From NCBI GenBank assembly GCA_023412275.1, contig JAEYNY010000142.1, positions 1-23,118 of the forward strand: a DNA stretch of 23,118 nucleotides, in the 5' to 3' direction. The translations under genes and the position numbers were made by a program. This document shows positions 15,784-22,695 of this stretch, one piece after another (the first letter of the stretch is position 1; every line of letters starts with the position of its first letter). The DNA comes from Bacillota bacterium (GTDB taxonomy: Bacteria > Bacillota > Clostridia > Acetivibrionales > DSM-1351). The notes beneath the pieces were generated by a model. It searched no databases. It was given only the letters and a program-made list of their open reading frames with translations, and was not told the DNA's origin.

Positions 15784-16092
15784 TTATTCATCACTAAATA
15801 ATTCATTTTCATCAAAGGTTTCCATCTCATCAATATCTACACCTTCATCCGGTGTATATATTGCTGCATCTGCCGAGAAGTATTCGTCGATATTATCCTC
15901 ATTCAAATTTTCTAAATCCTCTTGACTTAAAGACATAATTAGGATTTTTTGAACCTCGCTCAAATTATAATCTGACAATGCTTCGCCCGGATTATTAATT
16001 AATTCCTTCTTAAAATTCTCATCTGAAATTAAACGAAAAACGATCTTTTTAATTTCTGAATTTTCTTCATAATTTGTCCCTTTTTCATTCAT
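15784..16092 (-). CDS. Small acidic protein with RiPP-leader-like N-terminal half; candidate precursor peptide
   Basis: The product has 102 residues and the strongest ribosome site of the operon (AAAGGAGGA). Residues about 16-63 resemble leader regions of NHLP/Franean1_4349-type precursor peptides: FKKELINNPGEALSDYNLS at 27-45, then a Leu-rich helix ending SQEDLENL. The rest (64-102) has 16 Asp/Glu in 39 residues, no Lys, Arg, His or Cys, and only a few modifiable side chains: Y71, S73, Y79, T80, T92 and S100. It lies between the two transferase-like genes and downstream of the radical SAM gene. It would be the substrate of these enzymes, or a carrier protein. The precursor role is inference. 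No Gly-Gly cleavage site is seen. Confidence 0.62.
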   Translation of the reverse strand: MNEKGTNYEENSEIKKIVFRLISDENFKKELINNPGEALSDYNLSEVQKILIMSLSQEDLENLNEDNIDEYFSADAAIYTPDEGVDIDEMETFDENELFSDE

Positions 16093-16134
16093 TACATTAT
16101 CCTCCTTTATAATATTTTATTATTATCGTATCAA

Positions 16135-17373
16135 TCATTTCTCTAAAATTAGTTCCACAATCTCATGTATATCAGGTAGTGTATTAAGTGTATGTTCATA
16201 ATCCGTTAGTTTAACCAGTAAGTCTTGGTATACTTCATCATCTTCTAAAATTGAGCTTATTACATCTACTGTTTGATTGCTGTTGTAGATTTCCACTTGA
16301 TTAAAGGTTTTTAAATACGGATTATTCTTACATACCTCATTCAAAAAATAATACCATCCTACTGGAAACATACGATATTTGTAACTTCTTTGAAGTGAGG
16401 TCAATTGATTGTTAACATATTCGTCATCGAATATTGGCACTTTGAAATTATCTTCTTCTTTTGCTCGGTTAAACCGGACAGAATTTTGAATACACACAGA
16501 GGGAATACCTGATAAAACAGCTCTTGCCAATGAAGTTGATACAATATTTTTTGTAATAAATAAATCTGCTGCTAAAAGATATTGATCAAAAATATCTGGT
16601 AGCACACTTTCCATAAAAATGATGTGTTCGGAGTTGCCTTTATAATAGCTTTCCTTACCGATGCATATAATTGTATATCTATTACTAAGTTTCTCTATTA
16701 TATGCCAAAAAATTGCTTGATTTACATGAACAAAATGTTCTACATCTTTATATTTATTATAACTATCCTGCCATGTGGCATTGGTAAACAGAATCATTTT
16801 TCTGTTTGTCGGAATGCATAATAACTTTTTATATTCCATTGTCTTTGTTCTGTCATATGACAGCTTTTGATCAATTAATCTGTAATGAAACGTATCCTCC
16901 CTTTTATCATCTAAGGGATTTACAATTGGACAAGGGCATAGGCTAAATCCGTATTTTCGAATATCAATATTTCCAAATCTCTTTGCCTTGAAACCATAAG
17001 TATCCATTTGATTCTTTGTTATTACCCAGTCAAAGTTGTCAAATGTACCAATCTTACCTGAAAAGATTTCTAAGTCTTCATAGGTTAATCCATAATGTGT
17101 TTCACAAAAGTTATAATTCAAAAAATCCGCTAAAATAACAATGCTTGGTTTCAATCTTGTTTCAATATCTTTTAACAAGATATTGTTCAAAGTTCTACTT
17201 TTGGGGAAAAGTGTTGTAAATGGGAACTTATGTGACTGCATTGTCTTCTGATGGGTGGGGGGAGTAATAAAATGTATGTCTATCCCAAGTCTTTGCAGCC
17301 TTTTTGCAAACTCACAAGCAATTGCTAATTCCCCATATGCCCAATAACTAGTTACTATAAATAAAATAGTCAT
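16135..17373 (-). CDS. Glycosyltransferase-like protein A (GT-B fold-like), paralogue of the 13810-15108 gene
   Basis: The 412-residue product begins TILFIVTSYWAYGELAIACE, then an FAKRLQRLGIDIHFITPP stretch. This is the pattern of GT-B enzymes that bind acceptor at the N-terminal half (loop, helix, then 'L-x-x-x-G-x-x-V-x-F-x-T' strand). The C-terminal half has ADLFITKNIVSTSLARAV, PSVCIQNS and YRMFPVGWYYFL with NPYLKTFNQV, shared with the paralogue. No membrane helix or signal peptide is present, so it should act in the cytoplasm. It starts 4 bp after the radical SAM stop codon, which suggests translational coupling. Glycosyl transfer is inferred from fold and context, not from a diagnostic motif. 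Confidence 0.65.
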   Translation of the reverse strand: MTILFIVTSYWAYGELAIACEFAKRLQRLGIDIHFITPPTHQKTMQSHKFPFTTLFPKSRTLNNILLKDIETRLKPSIVILADFLNYNFCETHYGLTYEDLEIFSGKIGTFDNFDWVITKNQMDTYGFKAKRFGNIDIRKYGFSLCPCPIVNPLDDKREDTFHYRLIDQKLSYDRTKTMEYKKLLCIPTNRKMILFTNATWQDSYNKYKDVEHFVHVNQAIFWHIIEKLSNRYTIICIGKESYYKGNSEHIIFMESVLPDIFDQYLLAADLFITKNIVSTSLARAVLSGIPSVCIQNSVRFNRAKEEDNFKVPIFDDEYVNNQLTSLQRSYKYRMFPVGWYYFLNEVCKNNPYLKTFNQVEIYNSNQTVDVISSILEDDEVYQDLLVKLTDYEHTLNTLPDIHEIVELILEK

Positions 17374-17377
17374 TTTA

Positions 17378-18280
17378 TCAATCCCTTACTGGTACGAATT
17401 CATTTTCATCATAAAACTCCAAATACTCTTTATAAATTCCCCCGCATGTCTTTGTACGTGAGCATTGCTCACAAGAGGAAACTCTTTGTTTTGTTTCTTT
17501 TTCCATAAAGGTTGCGTAATTGTTTAAAACATAATGATGGAATAGTAACTTGATTTTTTTATCATCCCAGTTAATCATATACTTTTCATATCCTTTTACC
17601 ATGCAATCTGGGAATCCTTCTAGTGTAACGACGCAATTATGCTTTACACAATAATCAACCATCTCAAATACTTTTTTCTGAATTTGTGTATAGGTTGGAA
17701 CTACACGGTTAAAATTTTGATAAGCTTTACCTACTGGATGCATTGCTGAAATATTTATATGGTCAACACCTAAGCCTATCAATAAGTCCGCAATTTCAGG
17801 CAGACTCTCTATATTCTCTTTGTAAGCAACAGTATTCGTCCTTACTTTTGCTCCTAACTCCATCACATTCTTAATCCCGGCAATTGCCTCTTGAAAACTT
17901 CCATCAACCTGTGTGATAGTATCATGTTCTTTACTATTCTTCCCATGTACAGATACTACAAATAATTTAACACCATTCTCAAATACTTCTTTAGCATAGT
18001 TCTTGTCAGACAGTTTGCGGGCATTTGTTTGTAGACTGACCATTGGGTAATCATATTTTTTAATCAACTTTAAAACATCTATAAATTCATCTAATACAGT
18101 AGCCTCACCACCGTGGATATTCACAAATTCGTATCCTTTTCCTGCATTATCCTTTAAAAAATTTTCTATTGTTTTTTTATTTACACCCTCTTTTTTTTCT
18201 TTATGCGAATTTACTACACAAAATATACATGAGTTATTACATTGATCTGTTAAATGTATACTGATTGATTTCATTTTCAT
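17378..18280 (-). CDS. Radical SAM enzyme with one likely auxiliary iron-sulfur cluster
   Basis: The 300-residue enzyme has C14-x3-C18-x2-C21 (CNNSCIFC) and the H-G-G-E-A motif at 56-60. Later cysteines C226 (EGFPDC), C270, C273 and C279 (SSCEQCSRTKTCGGIYKEYL) form the usual ligand set of an auxiliary cluster in short SPASM-type proteins. Peptide-modifying and cofactor-making radical SAM enzymes share this plan. No RRE/PqqD-like domain is seen in it or as a separate gene; the helical proteins of the operon might do substrate recognition. Two ATGs six bases apart could serve as start (18280 or 18274). It follows the TPR-like gene by 16 bp. The reaction is unknown. Confidence 0.87.
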   Translation of the reverse strand: MKMKSISIHLTDQCNNSCIFCVVNSHKEKKEGVNKKTIENFLKDNAGKGYEFVNIHGGEATVLDEFIDVLKLIKKYDYPMVSLQTNARKLSDKNYAKEVFENGVKLFVVSVHGKNSKEHDTITQVDGSFQEAIAGIKNVMELGAKVRTNTVAYKENIESLPEIADLLIGLGVDHINISAMHPVGKAYQNFNRVVPTYTQIQKKVFEMVDYCVKHNCVVTLEGFPDCMVKGYEKYMINWDDKKIKLLFHHYVLNNYATFMEKETKQRVSSCEQCSRTKTCGGIYKEYLEFYDENEFVPVRD

Positions 18281-18296
18281 CCCATCACTTTCTGAT

Positions 18297-18923
18297 CTAA
18301 AAATAGATAATTTCCAATTCTTTTAGTAATTTGCTTATTTGTTGCTGATTCTCTTGCGTAATTAAGTATATGAATCTATCCAATATATCCTTGAAATGTC
18401 CATGCAATACAGTTTTAATCTTTTCATTCTGACAAAACGCCATCCCTTCTTTTAGACACGTAACAGCCATTTCATTTTGATTACCCTGATAATAAATTTT
18501 AGCTTGAAATATATAGGTAACGATAAATTCTGGCTTGTTGTCCAGAGATGATTGCTGTAATTTAAACATCTTCCTAATAGATGCAATACAATCGTCGGAT
18601 TTCTCTAAACAATTGTAATATTTTTCATACAGCATGACTTTCAAACATTCTATAAACCAATCATCCTCACCACCAGTTTCTAAATCATTGTATAGATTCA
18701 AAACTTGTAGTAGTTTTGTGTGATTTAAATCTTCTACCATTGCAAATCGGGTTAATGTATAATACTGATAAAATGCATATGTTAGTTTTGTTGAATAATC
18801 GTATTTTTGATTATGTAATAACCTTTCAATCATTTGCTCAAAATAGTTTTTGGATTTGCTAAATTTTGTTATAAAGTGAACCCCTAAAATTGCAGACTCT
18901 TGGATGGCTGTAATGCAAGACAT
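18297..18923 (-). CDS. TPR-like helical protein 1
   Basis: The 208-residue product is predicted to be all helix, with pairs typical of TPR-like repeats: YSTKLTYAFYQYYTLTRFAM, then LQVLNLYNDLE, and PEFIVTYIFQAKIYYQGNQN followed by EMAVTCLKEGMAF, the last being closest to a canonical TPR. The ATG has an excellent ribosome site (GGAGGTG). It lies 28 bp after the pyruvyltransferase-like gene and 16 bp ahead of the radical SAM gene. A protein-binding role for the enzyme or for the small acidic protein is likely. No enzyme motif is visible. Confidence 0.65.
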   Translation of the reverse strand: MSCITAIQESAILGVHFITKFSKSKNYFEQMIERLLHNQKYDYSTKLTYAFYQYYTLTRFAMVEDLNHTKLLQVLNLYNDLETGGEDDWFIECLKVMLYEKYYNCLEKSDDCIASIRKMFKLQQSSLDNKPEFIVTYIFQAKIYYQGNQNEMAVTCLKEGMAFCQNEKIKTVLHGHFKDILDRFIYLITQENQQQISKLLKELEIIYF

Positions 18924-18951
18924 GTTTCACCTCCATATCAAAATTATTTTA

Positions 18952-20175
18952 TTATTTATCAATTTCTAATGATCTGATCATCCTTTGAAGGTGATCCAAG
19001 GCTTTAGCTTTTTGCTTTTGAGTAACAACCTGCCAGCGGTTTTTTACTTCCGGTGTAAGCAGACTCATGATACGTTCCTTAAGTCTCATAGATATATTAT
19101 TGGTTTGAGGTACTCTGTCAAAGTTCCTGAATAGTGGATCCCCACATATTTCGATAATAGGTGAAAAATAAAATTCCTCAAGTTCGGAATCCCATACCAA
19201 GTCTCGCAATTTACTTCCTAAAGTTTCATTGCTAAGGTAGCAATCCAAAACCAGAGTGGGTACACTTTGGGCTATAGCAGAAACGACACCATGATATCTC
19301 ATTGATAAATACGCATCTAATCTACCTATTAATAACCATACTTGAGTTGCTGTCAATTCTTTAGCAACAACACAGGAATCCGGACAGAGTTCTCCAAGCA
19401 TCCTACATGCAGCTCCATCACCATACATTTCCCCTACCGGAAAAACAATTATCTTATAGTCCTCAGAAAGATTGGTCTGAATTTCATTTATTGTTTTTGC
19501 AAGAGCATTTATAAATTTGTCTAGTGGATTTCTTGTTATTTCTGGACCTATAGATATTCCGATGAGACGTTGATTTTTATGTATGCCGTATTTTGTTTCA
19601 AGTTCACTCAAAAGTTCCGGTTGATCCAATTCCATCGCAGTCACTAAAGAAGGAACACGATTAATCTTTTCTGGCATACATCCTGACCGTTCAAGCAATC
19701 GTTGAGTAGTTATTGAACGTATACTGACATAGTCCAGAATATCAACAGCTTCTTTAATTTTTGAATACCATCCTAATAATTTCCTGTCGTTCAACGGAGC
19801 CCAATTGCTTCCAACTGCATTCCATGCTGTTTTAGGAACCCTTTTTATGTTTATATGGGAACCATATAAAAGAATCGGATCACACTCGGGTATAGGTAAA
19901 AGAATACCTCCACCTCCCATTATTAATGCATCGAGGTCATAAATGGTGTTCCAAAATTCTTCTTTTTCCAAATAGGCCGGCTTTGTAACGCATTCCAATG
20001 ACCCCATGCGCTGCTTACCTAATAAAGTACGAGACATAGTAGATAAATTGATAGAAAAACAGGAAATATCAACATCTTTTAGTTGTTTTTCCAGCAAAAA
20101 CTTTGTAGCCATTGCTTCCAGATTATCTCCTGCATTATTAATTCCAAACATGCCTATCAATCCAACTTTTTTCAC
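18952..20175 (-). CDS. Polysaccharide pyruvyltransferase-family protein (CsaB/WcaK-like)
   Basis: The 407-residue product starts at a GTG (20175) with AAGGAA about 11 bases upstream. Family features: an N-terminal GMFGINNAGDNLE loop at 8-20, ALIMGGGGILLP at 83-94, the VSIRSITTQRLL strand and helix at 150-161 (family: 'S-x-R-D/S-x-x-S/T'), and AYLSMRYHGVVSAIAQSVP at 288-306. The family transfers pyruvate from PEP to sugars as ketals, and some members act on other acceptors or lack that activity. It is first in the operon, so it probably adds to the sugar made by the downstream genes. The family call is firm, the substrate unknown. Confidence 0.85.
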   Translation of the reverse strand: MKKVGLIGMFGINNAGDNLEAMATKFLLEKQLKDVDISCFSINLSTMSRTLLGKQRMGSLECVTKPAYLEKEEFWNTIYDLDALIMGGGGILLPIPECDPILLYGSHINIKRVPKTAWNAVGSNWAPLNDRKLLGWYSKIKEAVDILDYVSIRSITTQRLLERSGCMPEKINRVPSLVTAMELDQPELLSELETKYGIHKNQRLIGISIGPEITRNPLDKFINALAKTINEIQTNLSEDYKIIVFPVGEMYGDGAACRMLGELCPDSCVVAKELTATQVWLLIGRLDAYLSMRYHGVVSAIAQSVPTLVLDCYLSNETLGSKLRDLVWDSELEEFYFSPIIEICGDPLFRNFDRVPQTNNISMRLKERIMSLLTPEVKNRWQVVTQKQKAKALDHLQRMIRSLEIDK

Positions 20176-20208
20176 TATTTTCTACATTCCTTTCTTTATT
20201 TTGAAAAA

Positions 20209-20278
20209 ATTATAACAGATTTTTGCACCTAAAAGTTTACCTGGTAATTTTTATCTGCTTTACAGGTAATTATTACCT
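20209..20278 (-). promoter_or_regulatory. Promoter of the eight-gene operon with LytTR-type direct repeats
   Basis: On the minus strand a perfect TATAAT lies at 20214-20209. The -35 region (about 20237-20232, AACTTT) is poor, as at activated promoters. Directly upstream, plus-strand CTGGTAAT (20241-20248) and CAGGTAAT (20263-20270) are direct repeats 22 bp apart. ACAGGTAAT (20262-20270) differs from the published AgrA/LytTR-type consensus at one position, while the other copy is weaker. The second repeat is also half of a perfect palindrome AGGTAAT-T-ATTACCT (20264-20278). The position suits activation by the AgrA-like regulator of this island. Confidence 0.55.
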
Positions 20279-20347
20279 AAAAATCTATAAAGTGCTAAAC
20301 AAAAATGCATAATTGTTAACATTCGGATTGTCTAATGCTAGATAATA

Positions 20348-20372
20348 TGCTAAAAATTTTTATTATTTAGCA
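20348..20372. repeat. Inverted repeat TGCTAAA/TTTAGCA
   Basis: TGCTAAA (20348-20354) and TTTAGCA (20366-20372) flank an AT-rich centre of 11 bases. It lies between the operon promoter and a phage scrap. It may be a weak hairpin or a binding site; no function is supported. A second small palindrome, ACCGCT-TT-AGCGGT, lies near 20406-20419. Confidence 0.35.
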
Positions 20373-20554
20373 GAATAATAGGAAAGGGAAGGGTATGGTC
20401 GACAACCGCTTTAGCGGTAGCGAGTAAATGAATACAGTTGGCGAACTATTCAATAAGCCTTAAGGCTCTTTTACACAGTCAATTTCCGATTCATTTCCAC
20501 AACATTCTCTTAAGCAATATGATGAGCTAATGGGAGGAGTAATATTATCCTAAT

Positions 20555-20696
20555 ATGCAGGCACAAATTGACACTCTAATCACATCAAATTTACAGCAAT
20601 GAACTCACAGAAAAACAGCTTGATATTGCGGTATCAAAGGGATGGATAACAGAGAGCAAGAAAGCGATAAAACTTGTCTTTAGTGAAAACAAATAA
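20555..20696 (+). pseudogene. Scrap of a phage tail-module small gene (XkdX-like)
   Basis: An ATG at 20555 starts QAQIDTLITSNLQ and stops at TGA. In another frame, 20601-20696 reads ELTEKQLDIAVSKGWITESK and ends at TAA. The LTxxQLdxAVxKGWIT pattern is that of small XkdX-like proteins at the end of phage tail modules. The two halves probably belonged to one short protein and are now out of frame. The preceding 150 bp include a frame reading YDELMGGVI, which recalls the end of the gene usually found before it. So this is leftover prophage DNA of about 20400-20700, with no working gene. Confidence 0.45.
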
Positions 20697-20743
20697 TAAA
20701 ATAGTGATGTACTTCATATTCTTATTTGTCAGTGGAGATCAAG

Positions 20744-21259
20744 ATGATTAATGAAAAAAGCAGTCAATTACTTCAGGATTTTATATCTGAATTACCCAAA
20801 TGTTACCAAGAAATATTTAAAGATATTGCAGAATACTCAATATCTTTAGGATACACACCTAAAAAAACAAAATCAAAAGATTTTGCTCTTGACTTCTCAA
20901 AAAGCAAAGTTAAAAGAACGATTATGAAAATGGAAATTCATAGTAATGCTATAAAGAAGAATGGCCCTGGGCTTAGATTAAAATTTTATGCAAATGAAGG
21001 TTACTCTGAAATTTTCAATATGGGAATAAAGAAAGTAATTGAAGAGTTCGATGGAAAATATACTGGCTGTTATGGTTGCGGCAAGTGTAGGGGTGAGCTA
21101 GAAGGATATACTTACTCATATGCTGATGGAAGAAGGGTTTTTCGTTGTGGGAATGAGCTAATATCAATACCGAATTTTAGCCATGAAAATATTCCCGAGA
21201 TTAAAGAGTTAATCAAAGGACAGGATGAATTTTTCATGAAGAATATTAATAAGGGTTAG
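20744..21259 (+). CDS. Conserved Cys-rich hypothetical protein
   Basis: The product is 171 residues from the ATG at 20744 (GGAG six bases upstream). The N-terminal half is helical and basic, with FALDFSKSKVKRTIMKMEIH. The middle has GLRLKFYANEGYSEIF. The C-terminal half has YTGCYGCGKCRGELEGYTYS and then RRVFRCGNELISIPNF, so four Cys (C-x2-C-x2-C and a later C) could bind a metal. I believe I have seen similar proteins in clostridia and bacilli but recall no function. It has its own terminator just downstream and no operon partner. Confidence 0.75.
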   Translation: MINEKSSQLLQDFISELPKCYQEIFKDIAEYSISLGYTPKKTKSKDFALDFSKSKVKRTIMKMEIHSNAIKKNGPGLRLKFYANEGYSEIFNMGIKKVIEEFDGKYTGCYGCGKCRGELEGYTYSYADGRRVFRCGNELISIPNFSHENIPEIKELIKGQDEFFMKNINKG

Positions 21260-21280
21260 TTCTCTTAATATTATGAACCA

Positions 21281-21320
21281 AAAGGATTACTCAAAAATGG
21301 GTAGTCCTTTTATATTTTAT
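21281..21320 (+). terminator. Terminator of the Cys-rich hypothetical gene
   Basis: AAAGGATTACTC (21281-21292) pairs with GGGTAGTCCTTT (21299-21310) around the loop AAAAAT, a 12-bp stem with two G-U pairs, followed by TATATTTTAT. It lies 22 bp past the stop codon. Confidence 0.78.
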
Positions 21321-21339
21321 GACAGAAAGAAGTGAGTCG

Positions 21340-21531
21340 ATGGCAGGTGAATGTGGGTACCGCTGCTTAAACGAGGAACGGAGCAGAACATGGTCGCCAA
21401 TCGTATTGGAGCTTATAAAAGCCCTTACTACAGCATTGACGGTTATTGGTGCTATAGTAGGGGCTTTAAAATCATTTACACTAAAGTATGTTCACTCCCA
21501 TGAAATCACAATTTGTATTTTGCTTTTGTGA
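21340..21531 (+). CDS. Doubtful short ORF with one membrane helix, over a long hairpin
   Basis: From an ATG at 21340 the frame gives 63 residues with a hydrophobic stretch IVLELIKALTTALTVIGAIV at 21-40, which resembles small phage holin-like or toxin peptides. Its 3' end overlaps the AraC gene by 26 bp in antisense. Another frame, from an ATG at 21390 with a better ribosome site (GGAG six bases upstream), gives 37 residues. An imperfect 13-bp stem (21418-21430 with 21455-21467) lies inside both. Coding status is unclear. Confidence 0.25.
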   Translation: MAGECGYRCLNEERSRTWSPIVLELIKALTTALTVIGAIVGALKSFTLKYVHSHEITICILLL

Positions 21532-22408
21532 AACCGAATCTTTCACGAAAATTTGCAGGAGTCATATTAACATGTTTTTTAAAAAGCTTATGGAAGTATG
21601 TTATGTTGTTTATGCCACACATAATACTTATATCAGATATTTTTATATTCGTTGTAGTCAATAATCTTTTTGCGGTATTCATCCTGCTTTGAATAATATA
21701 ATCAAATGGTGATAGTCCGATTATACTTTTGAATATCTTACAATAGAAATTTTTACTAACTCTACACCTTTCGGCAAGATCTAACAAGGTAAAATCCTTA
21801 TGTAGGTTGTTATCTATGTACTTTTGAGAAGACTTTATTATTTCATAATTATTTTCAAAAGACCGTGTATTGATTCTTTTAATGGTGTTTTCGGGGGATA
21901 CAAGTAAGAGATTTAATATGTTCATAAGGTGCGCTTTCAAAATCAACTGGCAATTCTGCTGCTTTTTGATAAACTCATTGAATACGGATTTGAATAAGTA
22001 CTCAATCTCATAATTATAAGTTGTAAGTTTATAAGGCACGTCTTTGAAAAATCCAATATTGGAGAGCATTTCTTTTTCATATGTAATCCAATAAGGGGAA
22101 GAGCTTGCGTAAATACCTTTTCTGGATATATCATAAAAAGCGTCAAACATAATGACAATAAAATAATAACCAGAATATCCTTCAACTATTGTGCCGGGCT
22201 CTCTTAAAAACACATCTCCTTTTGAGGCTTTAGCAGTTTCACCGTTGGTAATAATAGTTCCATTTCCTCCTGTAATTAGTTCAAGCTCATAGAACTTGAC
22301 AATTCTCTCTTCAAAATGGGTTCCTACAGGATATGGGACATTTTTTTCGTTTATGCAATAAACCTCAATAATATAGGGATTAAATATTGATTGATTGTCA
22401 TTAATCAT
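21506..22408 (-). CDS. AraC-family transcriptional regulator
   Basis: The 300-residue protein has an N-terminal cupin-like sensing part (ELELITGGNGTIITNGETAK, then GDVFLREPGT) and a C-terminal double helix-turn-helix from about residue 195. The HTH part shows DFTLLDLAERCRVSKNFYCK, IFKSIIGLSPFDYIIQSRM, the second helix pair KISDISIMCGINNITYFHKL, and MTPANFRERF. Such regulators of clostridia often control sugar-use genes next to them. The divergent gene encodes a secreted GH5 enzyme, so regulation of that gene by a sugar is a natural guess. The ribosome site is AAGGAAG. The inducer is unknown. Confidence 0.9.
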   Translation of the reverse strand: MINDNQSIFNPYIIEVYCINEKNVPYPVGTHFEERIVKFYELELITGGNGTIITNGETAKASKGDVFLREPGTIVEGYSGYYFIVIMFDAFYDISRKGIYASSSPYWITYEKEMLSNIGFFKDVPYKLTTYNYEIEYLFKSVFNEFIKKQQNCQLILKAHLMNILNLLLVSPENTIKRINTRSFENNYEIIKSSQKYIDNNLHKDFTLLDLAERCRVSKNFYCKIFKSIIGLSPFDYIIQSRMNTAKRLLTTTNIKISDISIMCGINNITYFHKLFKKHVNMTPANFRERFGFTKAKYKL

Positions 22409-22624
22409 ACTATCTTCCTTACTAGGCTTTAAACAGTACTAATTTTTATTCTTTCATAATGTTAAAAAGCACTTTCCTGTTCTACGCCTCTAATGCTTCT
22501 TAAAATTATATAATGCATGAGATAATTTCTGGAATTAATATGATGATAACACATATAGGTACTTCTGTGGTATAAGAATTTTTAATAATTGAGTAATATA
22601 TTACAATTGAGTGCTATGTGACAA

Positions 22625-22653
22625 TTGTATTCGAAGATGTCAGTTTATATAAT
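22625..22653 (+). promoter_or_regulatory. Possible promoter of the GH5 gene
   Basis: TTGTAT (22625-22630), a 17-bp spacer and a perfect TATAAT (22648-22653) lie 42 bp ahead of the ATG. Nearby upstream, ACAATTGAGT and ACAATTGTAT at about 22600-22630 form a short direct repeat, a possible operator for the AraC-family protein. Confidence 0.45.
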
Positions 22654-22695
22654 TAAATTAGATAATATGTAAAATTAATACAGGGGGGACTTTTA

